IMG/VR virus record: IMGVR_UViG_3300023179_000044
Span: 39,879 to 103,878 of that record
Reading direction: 5' to 3' (one strand)
Source: a virus
DNA length: 64,000 nucleotides
Part shown: positions 9,301-19,700 of the stretch, one piece after another
How the letters are laid out: the number at the start of each line of letters is the position of its first letter
How positions within the stretch are numbered: position 1 is the stretch's first letter
The notes under the pieces: model-generated
Seen by the model: the letters and a program-made list of their open reading frames with translations, nothing else
Told to the model about the DNA's origin: nothing
Databases searched by the model: none
Program-made: the position numbers and the translations under genes

Positions 9301-11173
9301 TATAGACAAGTTTAGAAAACTTTGGTGCTCTATTAATTTTTGTTGCAGCTTTTTGCTGAATAGTTAAAGATTTTCTAGCTAATTTGTGAGTTGTCATCGC
9401 ATCTGAGTTATCACGTGGAAGCCTAGCTTTTGCATCAGCAGCATTTTTATTACCAAAAGTAAGTACTAATACACCATCATCTGGGCGTAGCCGACCCATG
9501 GCCCTAGCAATAGCTACCGATGTGGCAGTCTTTCCACAACCAGCTAATGCATCCATAACAGTATCTTGCTTAGCTAAAACAATCGCAGCAATTGCTCTTT
9601 TTTGTTCAGAGCTTGGTACAAATCCTCCCGTATCTTGAGTAAAGTCCTGACCTGCCGCCAAAGCATCAAGTTCTTCGTTGCTCATCTTAGCTACTTCTTC
9701 AATAGCCTGTTTAACTTCTTCTACAGTAGGTGGAGTTTCACCAGTAAGTTCTGGATCCTTCATTGGATCGCTTGTTGTTTCACTTGGAGGAATATTTAAA
9801 TTCAAATCTCCGTCTTTTGCTGGAGGAGTGAATCCACCATCCCCCTCTGAAGTTTCTGGAGTCTGGATAGACGGAGTTTCTTCTTCTCCATCTTTAAAAT
9901 CAACATCATCATCAGGAATATCTTCATATGAAGGACCGTAAGATCTTCCGCCTTTTCTACCCTTTGCTTTTTCAACAACTTCATCTACAGTTGGCGCGTT
10001 GCCATCCATCGCATCATCAATTGCTTCTTTAATGATGTCATCAGATGCTGGCTGAGATTCTTTATCTAATTTTGATGGTTCGTATTTTTCTGCCTCTGTA
10101 GTGTCAATAATTTCAGGTTCAGTAGTATCTGGAAGCGTGCCCGGCTCTTCATCGGTCAGTAGATTTTCAAAATATTCTTTATTTGGAATATCTTCTGTTG
10201 GAGACTCGGATCCATCTTTAAGTCCATCCATTACTTTAGAATTTAATAGTCTTCTAGCAGCTCTAAGTCTTTCAATTCTTTGTGTATCAGGATTTTCTTC
10301 AGCTTTTAAAGACTCAATTTTATCTTTAAGAGCTTCATCTAATTTAAATATAGGAAACTTTGACTCAAGTTCTGATCTTAGTCGAGCAGCTTCCCCTTTT
10401 TTATTTTTTTCACCAGAAATTTTTCTATAGTTTGAATGTTCCTTACCAAAGTACTTCCAAGCATTACGATTAAAACTCTTTCGACCTGCCTCCCTAACAA
10501 CATCCTCCACGCTCTGCTGTGGCTTCATTAGTGGTTCTTCTGGCTCTACTTGCTTAGATGGAACAACTTCTTCCGATGGCATGCTTTCGACTATGCGAGC
10601 AAGCTCTTCTTTTGACATCTTTCCTTCAGCACCAGGCTCAAGCTGAGCAAGAGGAGAGTTAGCTTTTTGCTCTTCAATTATTTGCTTTTCTTCATCTGTA
10701 GGAGTAGCATCAGCAAGTTCTAAGTCCTGAGGAGTAATTTCATCAATTAAAGTATTCTCATAGTCAAGAAAATCGTCCTGTGACCACTCTCTAGAAATAA
10801 TAGGATTTCCCCTACTATCGAGTTTTTGACCTGGAGTAATGCCTTGACGCTTAAGAGCTTCTTCAGGAATAATACCTTCAATGGTTTCCATGGCATTTGT
10901 AGGAACGTGATAAACACCATCTCTAAAGCCTTTATCAGAAAAACCTTGAACTAAAATTCTAGCAAAACCCTTAATTTTATTAGAAGCTCCGATATACTTA
11001 CCTCTAATAGGGATTGGTGGCAAACCATGCTTCAGCCTAGCTAGCATTAATTGTAGATGGCCCATTTCGGCCCACTGGCCGTGGCGATCACGAAGCTGGA
11101 CCATCCAGAAACCCTTGTTAGCTCCTAAGCCAACTGCAATAATTACTTCTGGGTCTTTATTTTCTAATGACAT
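3392..11173 (-). CDS. Giant polyvalent protein: UvrD/Rep-type helicase plus HExxH metallopeptidase
   Basis: 2593 residues. Residues 17-102 are an N-terminal module shared with the 3612-aa protein (GANKGFW, QLRDRHGQWAEMG, DGVYHVP, GIIPEE). Residues 110-510 are a charged, low-complexity linker. A complete superfamily 1A helicase follows: Q motif near 519-531, Walker A GCGKT 545-549, DEAQD 774-778, GDTNQNIFTWRG about 800-811, SYRMP 832-836, TAHRGKGLEW about 1117-1126 and YVSTTRAKKG about 1159-1168. The middle (1200-2050) includes small beta-rich segments. A zincin site HENTH (2329-2333) has a downstream Glu (SSHSEVM, about 2412). Known helicases of this family unwind DNA using ATP. Fusion to a peptidase and to a head-type N-terminus suggests a protein carried in the virion and ejected into the host (inference). 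Start ATG follows AGAAGGAC. Confidence 0.8.
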   Translation of the reverse strand: MSLENKDPEVIIAVGLGANKGFWMVQLRDRHGQWAEMGHLQLMLARLKHGLPPIPIRGKYIGASNKIKGFARILVQGFSDKGFRDGVYHVPTNAMETIEGIIPEEALKRQGITPGQKLDSRGNPIISREWSQDDFLDYENTLIDEITPQDLELADATPTDEEKQIIEEQKANSPLAQLEPGAEGKMSKEELARIVESMPSEEVVPSKQVEPEEPLMKPQQSVEDVVREAGRKSFNRNAWKYFGKEHSNYRKISGEKNKKGEAARLRSELESKFPIFKLDEALKDKIESLKAEENPDTQRIERLRAARRLLNSKVMDGLKDGSESPTEDIPNKEYFENLLTDEEPGTLPDTTEPEIIDTTEAEKYEPSKLDKESQPASDDIIKEAIDDAMDGNAPTVDEVVEKAKGRKGGRSYGPSYEDIPDDDVDFKDGEEETPSIQTPETSEGDGGFTPPAKDGDLNLNIPPSETTSDPMKDPELTGETPPTVEEVKQAIEEVAKMSNEELDALAAGQDFTQDTGGFVPSSEQKRAIAAIVLAKQDTVMDALAGCGKTATSVAIARAMGRLRPDDGVLVLTFGNKNAADAKARLPRDNSDAMTTHKLARKSLTIQQKAATKINRAPKFSKLVYTPEYLALHLGTDDTPGPGRNIDSEDAAFLVDKIISNFCNSPGREISKDNVIKAFSDAFDMPTEDFMEGDGQKYKIDFDKWLGWANKYWDDISQDNPKLGYWDKDKKKFVGNRRIAISQDHVLKLWQLSNPDLSKIKVGTKRLPAKLVIIDEAQDTNETVVDILKNNKGNIQLAHVGDTNQNIFTWRGAVNALNDAKNSAGAVVNLTTSYRMPDSLTGPGNAFLNILGDNKRLVGNPNVDDSNFPGIVGDIDELPFGPQRAHLTRTNLAAAEAIVGFIDDNRKVAALSQLYKELTNNYYYIQWLRADFKDRTKTPQMPNGEPIKDSDFRGITTLKEFQKRAERDPKSVVGRWYTFSTYADNTGKTRYDRLGEVIEDLLVDKSDTGGAVDSNLDASIGSSGTVWISKAGRGLNYEVDDFGVLTLSGEATYKEYVNGSPLKDYLKNRGWKYNGTEQHWEFSTRDDDDRQSELDAIAAYIPNRLEANDVIADVTLSTAHRGKGLEWDYVSLGNDFADPNSEDKKIAKRALDEEETRIHYVSTTRAKKGLFLGSLEWAMNYSGRDGLEKFNTKYNRPADYGMDGWDYRDKMAEEVRGPGNEEDGGSKPEKLSSSLGSTGRNGKPFIEQNDQETFISQGRVSGPTTPPKNFLDGWQQIGSKGRQQYSKLIDGVRWEVTVNKDGSALLRNRSDSSVPSKKYDSIDELAKNFGQQRSAGVRNNRELSKSKLSKYDPTGKIAKLIDSGADGDTVIEELFKDPNFIADVQSNKGGVSSLIAALEKLNNGRSIQSKNSSRFAKPKNASTVITPTPHPGGPSRFWVDNPARQDDPKKRVEGIDVSGIPKTALASVSTAKGEDIIAALLAINPNATIKQDGSIVWARELSFTEPKTSKDFAGKKTFFELRIVKNQDDNFRVVATYTDLNTGMSETFYHYAPHKSLTSLLGVSGPQALLEKYFLRDWKANPKGKTPKDQMRNERYYGGIRGGFKAQRTGSFENILRDPSSDDTSLSLRTPTEEALLILGGREQRLNKSKAKDTSQLYNQMRKGIPSFWDALDKGDKLAAVNALVSYVADLPDTQEARDVAKRVILETLRQKFAYLDEREFTDQFKEIVDFIENKVLDDAGIALAPHRLKSGEIAQVGMKVRWPNNIDPNGDAVGVIDHKLRVEHDAAGNFAYSNYVSVRFSDDPDEQPRVITTEKLIRVPDNTPLEKGRKTVRNDQLDVERALKNGDVVDFDKGLIFDKKAYDDNGDIVPIMKFNTDAIDFSYIDYNKYEDQIIGSPQKGTSTKASDISVGDTLYDPNGGRFGRVISKKSGTNKKTGSAVTKFTFDNGDSKTFNDTDEIISSSPLKAPEPSALTTLGKRAADIGIGMGSDGKTAKTLSIDTTQRTPIKDSSDTAVKPTEEARKAKDEVLAIGDELRKKIDQRTLENLQSQGISTSNAPDLDTFFNDLESNRVEKENEKVSAKNALDLERAKGMSKFKSVPSNLATISNANQKAIFDKMNAEGLIKNGPNGPEVDRDELKKRLDAAGLPYLATSVKTGVLGSNAIHFHAYDVMNDRAATAAYKTLQSKFKLAAKNHKDAQVSERRAIQTIGAAQRQGYIDTMNDEGIELDNVSLSEFNGLLFSEEKNLPVRPEDTFLSKVGFEEAISLLPSSMIRGLISRARNENKSIFIMSGVPRAFVSEDIKGFHIHLSNRPGMSQKGDGGTTATAIHENTHVIAELIPNMPQLQHAFIYDKGVQNAGTPEEMLPNVLRLAELLGPGYSDKEKALAIKGLASPYMSKVYERGITPESSHSEVMTMAFEDALSLPGIASRGKGLKAKIKDKDGKKKVIDVNYDPNTDTYTDSKGNPVDNIVQVFGRAKSDGVDNDVRNLAFGTLFALADRSGAVAKANSSVTTPKPSGSAQKAMQKGSIGSDNEGVISSIIDKFSGSDGTLSRSEYSQLINFLQNELEGEEASKYTEKELNSLRSYLSKITGL

Positions 11174-11269
11174 CTAGATTTGGGTCCTTCTTCTAGGAGC
11201 AAAATAATTGTTTTCTAGTATGATTTCTACTAGTAATTTTACCGTTATTTAGCTGGTATGATTTGGGAA

Positions 11270-12085
11270 TTATAGATTATCTAAATCTTTTATGGAATTT
11301 AAAGTACTTAGAAAAGTATTCCAATTTGCAATCTGAGCATACCTAGGGCTATCAACAAAATCTCTAGTTAAAAAATCATTAGAATCTTCTACCCAGTCAG
11401 GATGATCATTCAGTTCTTGTAGCACTTCGTTAGCACTAGCACCGCCATCAATCATTCGAGATAGCTGGCCAGATACATCATATTTAGCTAGTTTTTCTTT
11501 AGCTATTTCTTTAAAATCTACGGCCACTTCAGGGTCCTCCAATTTATTAAGAGAATCTATAAATTCATTTAGTTTAAATGCTGAAAGCCTATCTTCCATA
11601 TCTGAGTCATCGCTCAATCCCCGAGATGCTTCAGAAAGACCATTATAAGCAGAAAGAGAATTTAAATATTCCATAATGCTATCTTTTGTATAGCCCTGAT
11701 TAATTCTATATTCTAGCTCTCCACTAGGATCTAGAAGATTACTTTCACCACTATTTAGACTAAATAAGTCAAGTTTAGACAAAAGATCAAGTCTAGACTT
11801 GTTATACGCATCCATAGCTACGTTTTTAAAGTTTTCTTCATTTCCAGTAGTTGCAGCATTATACATATCATCTGAAATAACACCAGCGGAAACTAACGCA
11901 GACAGACGAGTTTTTGTATGAGCATACTCAACGCTAGATGGATCGTAACGAAAAACTCTATAAATTAAATTAGATTCTCTAGGATCTAGTGACTCAAGTT
12001 CTGCTAATAGTTTTTCAGTGGCGGCTTTTCCATAAATATACTTAGATTTATTAAAAAACTCATCTTTAAATTCATTATCTGACAT
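11270..12085 (-). CDS. Helical head-region protein sharing a short module with the helicase giant
   Basis: 271 residues, mostly charged helices. Near the C-terminus LAKYDVSGQLSRMIDGGA followed by ELNDHPDW matches LSKYDPTGKIAKLIDSGA followed by ELFKDPNF at residues 1347-1379 of the 2593-aa protein, so the two share a small domain. An ATG with a strong AAGGAGA site overlaps the previous stop (TAATG), implying coupled translation. Function unknown. Confidence 0.65.
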   Translation of the reverse strand: MSDNEFKDEFFNKSKYIYGKAATEKLLAELESLDPRESNLIYRVFRYDPSSVEYAHTKTRLSALVSAGVISDDMYNAATTGNEENFKNVAMDAYNKSRLDLLSKLDLFSLNSGESNLLDPSGELEYRINQGYTKDSIMEYLNSLSAYNGLSEASRGLSDDSDMEDRLSAFKLNEFIDSLNKLEDPEVAVDFKEIAKEKLAKYDVSGQLSRMIDGGASANEVLQELNDHPDWVEDSNDFLTRDFVDSPRYAQIANWNTFLSTLNSIKDLDNL

Positions 12086-13332
12086 TAAATCTCCTTAGGA
12101 AGAAGGTCTGCATCCTGGCTATCGTCAAGATAAACAGCCAAACGCTTTGCTCTGTTGAATGGATTTTCTCCCATTGTTTCAGCTCTGAGCCAAGCAGCCT
12201 TTAGTGCCGGAATAATCTCATAACTAGCATCTGAATATTCAGCTAAAGCAAAGATTGCTTGTTCTTTATTAGTATACTCTGTTTCCGATAATAGTGTTAC
12301 CGTCAACTCTCCAGAGTAGTCGTATTCATAAACTGTAGTTTGATCTTCAGGAGTTAAAGTAGGTTGATCTCCGGAAGCTCTAACTGATTTCTTTGATGAT
12401 TTTGGATGTGATGGTGGAAGTAAATCATTATCAGTAGTGTATTTACTATTCTTTGGTGAACCAGATTTGAGCAAGTGTAAAAACGCATTTACACGAGCCA
12501 TAGCCCATGAGTTGCGGTTTTGATCTGGACGATGGGAAGAAGAAAAGGCTCCAGCACCACGGCGATAAACAGCTTTAACCATGGAAAGAGAAGCTTTTCT
12601 GTTTGACGTTTTATTAAATTCTTCTACTTTAGATTTTAAAGACTCTTCTACTTTTTTAGAAAAAGTAATTGACTTTGAGCCAGAAGCCGATCCTTCAGAA
12701 TTTTTATCAGAACCTTTTATTTGGTCTTTTTTTGGAGCTGGTTTAGAGCCTGCAGTTGCAGTTACAGCTTCTTCTTTTTCTTTTGTAATTGGGCCCCCAA
12801 CAACCCAGGCATTACAAGTTCTTGAAGCTGCACACTTAAAGTCAAATGCTTCACAGTAGCCAAGCTCAGCTGTATCTATAGCATCCCATGCATTCTGCTC
12901 ACCAGAATCTCCAGCTGCTAAGCCACCTTCAATACAGTTAAGCATTTTTGGAGTACGAATAAACATAACACAGTTGCCGCAAACACTTTTTCTGGCTTCA
13001 TCGCTAGATACATCCCATCTTTGAGCTTTAGACGCCCAGAAATCATCGTTAGGTTCTTTAGGATTTAAAGGTCCGTATTCAGCAGTTTTAATGGCTTTTT
13101 CTCTATTTGCAAGATTTATAGCAATATCTTGAGTAGCAGGGGGGCAATTATCATCGGATTCAACAGCCGCTGTTACAGGGGTTTTAACTTCAGTTTCTTG
13201 CTTTTTAGTAATATCAGAAAGTCTAATCCACTTACCATCTCTGTATACCTTCATCCCCTCAATATCAGACATACGTTCGCCGATAGAACTTCTTTTATCG
13301 TCGTTAGTTTTTTCAGTAATTTCTTCAGCCAT
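12085..13332 (-). CDS. Cysteine-cluster head-region protein with actinophage YRRGAGAFS module
   Basis: 416 residues from ATG 13332; a start 19 codons further upstream would overlap the preceding gene. Residues 118-173 contain six cysteines (CGNC at 118-121, C133, C160, C167, C173) that could bind a metal or an iron-sulfur centre. Residues about 253-312 carry AVYRRGAGAFSSSHRP, then WAMARVNAFL and DNDLLPPSHPKS, a module I recall from many actinophage head-cluster proteins. Neighbours indicate a virion or head-assembly role. No enzyme activity can be assigned. Confidence 0.6.
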   Translation of the reverse strand: MAEEITEKTNDDKRSSIGERMSDIEGMKVYRDGKWIRLSDITKKQETEVKTPVTAAVESDDNCPPATQDIAINLANREKAIKTAEYGPLNPKEPNDDFWASKAQRWDVSSDEARKSVCGNCVMFIRTPKMLNCIEGGLAAGDSGEQNAWDAIDTAELGYCEAFDFKCAASRTCNAWVVGGPITKEKEEAVTATAGSKPAPKKDQIKGSDKNSEGSASGSKSITFSKKVEESLKSKVEEFNKTSNRKASLSMVKAVYRRGAGAFSSSHRPDQNRNSWAMARVNAFLHLLKSGSPKNSKYTTDNDLLPPSHPKSSKKSVRASGDQPTLTPEDQTTVYEYDYSGELTVTLLSETEYTNKEQAIFALAEYSDASYEIIPALKAAWLRAETMGENPFNRAKRLAVYLDDSQDADLLPKEI

Positions 13333-13339
13333 TTTCTTA

Positions 13340-13546
13340 TTATACCTTATCGTCAGATTTTGGAATATAAACAGCTTCCCAATAGCCACGAGCTAGAATA
13401 CTACCTAAAAACTGAGTATCAAATTCTTCGCCATCAGCATTTTTAATATGAGCAAGATATTCTCCATTTTTATCTTTGCCATCATAAATCACTAATGAAC
13501 CACTTTCTCTTTTATAGAGAACAGTTCCTTTTTTAACTTCTTCCAT
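13340..13546 (-). CDS. Small hypothetical protein, 68 aa
   Basis: The ATG at 13546 has AAAGGAAAATAAT directly upstream, better than the ATG six codons earlier, which would overlap the preceding gene. The sequence looks like a small beta-barrel (GTVLYKRESGSLVIYDG, DTQFLGSILARGYWEAV). It sits between head-region genes. Function unknown. Confidence 0.55.
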   Translation of the reverse strand: MEEVKKGTVLYKRESGSLVIYDGKDKNGEYLAHIKNADGEEFDTQFLGSILARGYWEAVYIPKSDDKV

Positions 13547-13557
13547 ATTATTTTCCT

Positions 13558-13770
13558 TTACCATCTATATCCGTCAGCTAAACTTTTATAGAAATTATCC
13601 TCTAATTCTATGTATTTATCTCCCGTGTAGTCTTCTACTTCAGAAGCAGCACCATTAAGAAGAACATTTTTATAAATAGGCATTTTAGTTTCAGTTATCC
13701 ACAAATCGGGTGTAACTTCTCCTAGTAGTAGACCGGACTCATGTTTTTTAGTCATTTTTATTTTAATCAA
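13558..13770 (-). CDS. Small hypothetical protein with a likely TTG start, 70 aa
   Basis: The frame has a TTG at 13770 and an ATG at 13755. The TTG lies six bases after a perfect AGGAGG inside the end of the 3612-codon gene and overlaps its TGA, so I favour TTG and coupled translation. The product is acidic with no recognised motif (LLLGEVTPDLWITETKMP). Confidence 0.55.
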   Translation of the reverse strand: MIKIKMTKKHESGLLLGEVTPDLWITETKMPIYKNVLLNGAASEVEDYTGDKYIELEDNFYKSLADGYRW

Positions 13771-16700
13771 AATAGCCCTCCTCCAAAGGATCTAGGTTTA
13801 GAATATGGTTTTTTACTAGAGAACTCCCATATTATACCCTTACTAGTCAACAAGTCAATCATTTCAACTGAAGGCATTTCATAAAATACAACTTTTTCAA
13901 TGTCATCTAGTGTCACACCGCCATGAATCTGGGCCTCAATTGAACCAAATTTAGCAAAATTTTCACTTTCAAAGAAGTTTTTCCCGGTAGCTTCTCTATA
14001 AATAGCAGCCATCTGAGTCAAATAACTCAATTTAAATTCTGGATCAGTCAATGGAGTAGTTTCATCAAAGTTATTCAAAGAGTCTCTATCAGAAATGGTG
14101 GTTCTTTTCTTTACTTCTGGCTTCAGCACTACCTGGGCAGGCTCGGATCCTCCATAAATTTTTAAAGCATCTTCTGGTGGTGGTAGTGTAGCTGAAGCAA
14201 GCGATCCATATACTGGACGCCCTTCCAGTGGAGAGTCTCCCTCATAGCCAAAAGCCATGCTTTCATATAAAACACGTAAAGCACGATACTCCTCATTAGA
14301 GACTCCAGCCATAGAGCGTTTAGTCTCGTGTACTGTCTTTATTCGTCCTTCTTCTAGAACTTTTTCTAGAGCACGAGATGGCATAATAACTGATACAGCA
14401 CCAGATTCAGAAAATTCTTTTAGATCTTTATTTGTAATTTCTACAGATTGTTCTGGATCAACCGTAACATCATAAACCTGACTATTTACTTCATCATCCG
14501 CATAGTCTGGAGTTGTTATGGCAAACTGATCTAGGTCTTCTTTACTTATTCTTGGACGTTGTCTAGTTAAACCTCGTTCTAAAAGTGCATAAGCTATAGT
14601 TGAACCATCAAAATTATTAGTTTTAGATGTCAATGCTTCCATTATGTCTCTGTAAAGTGGATTACTATGCGCTGCTATTAAAGCTTCAGTATATTTTTGA
14701 TCGTTATCCATTTTGTCTTTATAAAGATTTTTTATTCTTAACAATTCTTTTTCTTCATCTGTGTCGGGGCTATCTTTTTTAAATTGTATAGCTGACCTAA
14801 TATATTCGTAAGTTTCTCTACCTTCTGGAGTTCTGTCAGTGTCCCAGGGGAGAGACAAATCCCTACCAAGTTCAGTTGCAATTTCTTTATAAGCTTTGTC
14901 GCTAGCATTGTGTTTTGCATCATCAAGATTAGAAATAACCGAGCTTAGTTCTTGCCTAGCGTCGTCCGATAGTCGTGTTCCAGTTATATCTGTTCTATTT
15001 TTATTTTCTTGGTTCGGGTTTTTATTTTTATTTTTATATTCACTAGAAAACATGATAGGAATAGATATTCCAGCTTTATCTAACTCTTTTTGTATTCTTG
15101 CTTTTTCGGCTTCCATATCTGCTTTAGAACTATTTCTATCATCGAGAATAATAGTTTCTATTTCATCACTAGAAATTCCACCGTGAATCTGAGCTTCGGT
15201 GTAGCTGGGATGGTAAGCACCATTTCCGTAATCAAGGTTATTTTCAACTTGCGGTAAATAGCCAATAATACCTGCAGCATATAAAGAATCAGGATCAATT
15301 TTTTCTCCAAGTGGGATAGCTTGGAAAGCCCTATCAAACGAATCGTTCATCGTGGCTGTAGATCTATCTCTGACTGATTTTTTAAGAATAAGCTTTACAT
15401 CTCCGTAGCCAAAAGTTGGACTAGAGTCTATATCATTGAATCGATTACTAGTTCCAAATAGTCTTTTTGGAGCATCATCAGTTGGATAAACTAAATAGCC
15501 ATAAATAGGTCTATTTTTTGGATCTAAATCAATTGGAAGACCCATTAAAGCACGTTCGACCACCGTTCTTTTAGAATTGTCAAACAATCCATTAGAAAAT
15601 TGAGTCTCAAACTGAGTTTTAATTCTTTTATCTTCTAAAATTTTAGCAAAAGTTTTTTCATCTACCGCGACTACAATTTCGGCGTTATCTAATTTATCAG
15701 CAATTAAACTTAAATTACTGTCTATGAGATCAATACCCGAAACAATCTTAGGAAGATTATTTTCAGATACTTCATTTTTCATCTCTTTATACATCTCTAA
15801 AAGTAGCATGGTATTTTCATGCATTGCATAATTATTAAGTTGCTCTTTTATTGCATCAAATTCAATAGGAGAAAGTTTATCTTTATATATTTTATTAAAT
15901 TCTTTTATATCAAAATATATAAATCTATCTTTATTTCTTTTAATCCAATCTTGAGCAAAATCTATGGCTTCTTGTGAATGACCATATGAAGTACGGTCAA
16001 GATAATCAACAGTCAAAACAGTGGACATTACTTGACCCGTAATATCTTCAGATTTATTTGGTATAGGGTCCCCATCAGAGTCTGGCTCAGTCAATTTCTT
16101 TATAAACTTTTTATCTGGATCTATGTATTCTTTAATAGAATCCATTGCAGAATAGTTTTTAAGTAAAGATATAATTTCTTCTTGAGTAGATGGAATAGCT
16201 ACTTTTGGTTTTTGTTGTTCTTCAAGTTCATCAAGGCTTGGCCTTTCGCGAGTGACCTGAACTACTTCTACAGGAATAGAAATTCCATAATTTTTCATAA
16301 GATCTTCAATATTTTTAGCAACCTCTAGAAGAGCCTCTTTATCATTATCACTGTAAGCAGGTATAACAAATTTTTCAATATCATCTAAAGAAACACCACC
16401 ATGAATCTGAGCCTCAAGATAGTTTGATCCAAAATCTCCAAGAGTACTTGGCGGTATTTCTAACACTCCAGATTTTAAAACAGAGTCTCTGTCAACTTTA
16501 GTCAAATCTGATGCCACGAACTCGGCTGAAAGACTATCCTTAGCTGTAAATCTTGTTCTATTTTTTATTGATGATTTAAGTACTACCCTAACATTTCCGT
16601 ATTGATATAAATTAGGACTTTCTAGTCTATAGTCCGTTGAGAATGGATTTAGATTACGATACAATTCTGGAGTACTCTCTAGTCCTAGATATCCATAAAT

Positions 16701-19700
16701 AGGTCTAAGACTGTCATCAATGTCTATAGGAACACCGTTTACACTGAATTCTGAAATTGCTCTTTTAATTGGATCATAAAGGCCCCTACTTTTAGCAGTT
16801 TCAAATTGAGATTTTATTCTTCCATCTTTAAATAAATTTTCAATAAACTTTTCATCGATAGCAATAGTAACAGAAGCATTTTTTATAGCATTAGATAAAT
16901 CTTCAGCTGCATCCATCATTTTTCTTACAGATTTAGCATCTTCACTTTGTCCAGGAAAAGCTTTTTCATATTCAAGAAACATCTCATCAACGGCTTTTTT
17001 ATTTACATAATCTTGATAAGTTGTTATTGCATTATAAATAGCATCTTTTTTCCACATAAAGTCATTAGAGGTTCTTTCATCAATACTTTCAGCGGCAGCA
17101 AATAGTTTTTCTTTTAATTTTTTTCTATTTATATATAAAAATTTTTCTTTATTTTTTTCAAACCACTCTTTAGCAAAATCAAATACCGTCTGATCTGGCT
17201 CTTTATATCCTTCATTTACTTTTAATGCTTCATCTCTGTCTTTTAATCTTTTTAATATGCTATATGGGTCATAATAAAATGTTGGATCATCTGGATCACT
17301 AGCATCATCATATGCTTTTTTATCGGTAAAAATAATTGACTTATCCGACAGATATTTTTCTAGCTCGTCCTCTATGGAATAAGGAATGGCAGAAGCATTA
17401 ATTTCATTAGAAGTAAAGTCTTCTTTTTTAACTGGTTCTTTAGGACGTTTATATATTTTGTCATACTCTTCAATATCGGCATTAATTTTGTCTGATAATT
17501 CTTTTATAGTATTAGAATCAATTTTTTGATCTTCTCTATTAATGAGCTCATCTAAAAGATCCTCGGTAGGCTTGCTAAGTCTAGCATCCTTAAAATATTT
17601 GTATACATCATCACGTTCTTGTGGGCTAGCAAAGGTGACGTCAGTTACACCGTCCGACTTATACTGCTCTTCAGGCCACTCAGGTAAGAATTGCTTTTTT
17701 CCATACTTTACCCTGATTCTTAGGGTTCCGTCAGCATCTTCAAAAACTTCAGAAACTGTAAACTTGGCAGCTATAGGGAGAATAACTTCTTTTTCTCTGT
17801 CATAAACAGTTCCGTCTGGCTCGATAGGGGAGCCTGTAGCACCTTTTTCTGTTTTAATTTCAAAAATAACCGCTGAATTAGTATTTGAATCTTTATTATT
17901 TTGATCTAGAATTGCAAAGCCCTCGGCCACTTCAGGGTCTAGTGAGGTCGAAGTAAAAATATCACTAGATATAACTTCATCCCCTGGCTTTAGCTGCATC
18001 AACTGAGCACGTAATTCAGAGTCTCTTCGGGCTATAGTTCCTCTATAGAGTTTTGTTCCTTCTGGAATTTCTTCAGATTCAGTTAGCTTTTTTAAATTAG
18101 AAACTAATTTATTAACACTCTCGGAAGTATCGGAATCAAACTCTTCACCTTTTATAAAATCTTTTATTAATAAATACTGACCTTTTTGATAACCAGTGAT
18201 TGCTTCTTTTTCTTCATTTGTTCTATCTGGAGTTGGAAGTTGATCTATGCCACCCATATCAGGAGATTCGGGCTGGATCTGCCATATAGGATCGCCATCA
18301 GGAGGGCCAAAACCAGCTGGAATACGAGCAAATGATGTAAAGAATATAGGATTTAATACAGTATTTTCATCGTATCGACCACTCGACTCTGAGATTTTAA
18401 TTCTAATAGGAGTTGGTCGGCCACCGTTATCTCTTGCAGCAATAAGTTTTACTACGTCATCGCTATTATTTAAAGAATATTTTTCAGTATTTGGATTATA
18501 AAGTATTTCAATTGGCTCCCTAAATCCATTATCCTTAATATCTTTAGCGACTTCACTAGCTTTAGTTTTATTTTCCCCAGTGACAAGACCGAAATCAGCA
18601 TTATCTACTTTAGAAAGCACATCTCCTGGACGTACATATCCAACAGTGCCGAGGTTTCCTCCATTAAGAATTCCAAATGGAGCACGTTTTGTTCCTGGTT
18701 TTAAATCTATATTTAAGTTAGGATCTTCTTGCTTAGAGTACTCGGATGTTTTTTGTCTTACTGCATCTAAGTATGGCTCATTAAGTGTTACTTTTCTGTA
18801 TAAACCATATTTATGTAAAAGACTTTGTAAAGTCTCTAACCCCTCATCAGAGTTACCATATTCATTAATTAAATTAATAGCTTGAGTGTCATATATTTCA
18901 CCTCTAAGCGAAGCTTTTATATCACGAAGTTTTTGTCTACCCCAAATACTTAGATTTGATAATTTTTCTGAAGAATTTTCTTTTTTAACTGTTGTATTTG
19001 TATTTTTATATTTTAGTTTGATTGTTAAATTACTATTAGAATCCTTTTCTACACCGATAACTTCTAGCTGCGCTCCAATTGGTAAAACCACCTCTTTTTC
19101 TAAATCATACATATCCCCACTGGCTCCCACTACAGCACCAGTTGCACCATTTTCTGTTGTAATATCAAATACTATTCTTTTTGTTGGAGCAACTCTTTGA
19201 TCACCAAGAGCAGCGAAATCTATAGCAACACTTTTATCTCTTGTAGTAGAAGTAAATGTATTATCTGACGATACAATATCGCCAGGTTGTAGTTGGTTAA
19301 ATTGAGCGTACTTATCACTAGAAAATACGGCAAAAGTTCCTCTATAGAGTTTTGTTCCTTCTGGAAGCTCTTCTGAAGTAGTTACTTTTTTTAGATGCGG
19401 TATTGCTTTATCAAATTTTGCTTTTTGTTCTTCAGTAATAGTCCCATTAGTTGGATCTGCCATATATTTTGCTAAACGATAATATGAAGGACTTTGATAA
19501 AGTTCTATACTTTCATTTTCTTCATCAGTTCTAGGTGGTATTGGTAAATCAAATTCGTCATTAGCTGTTTCTGGAGTTTTCTCTTCTGATTCTGGATATT
19601 TATTTAAAATAAACTCGCGACGAGCTTTTAGTTTTTCTTTAAGTTCTTTATTATCAGCTGGGTCAGAAATAAACTTATCAACAAGTTCATCTATTTTTTC

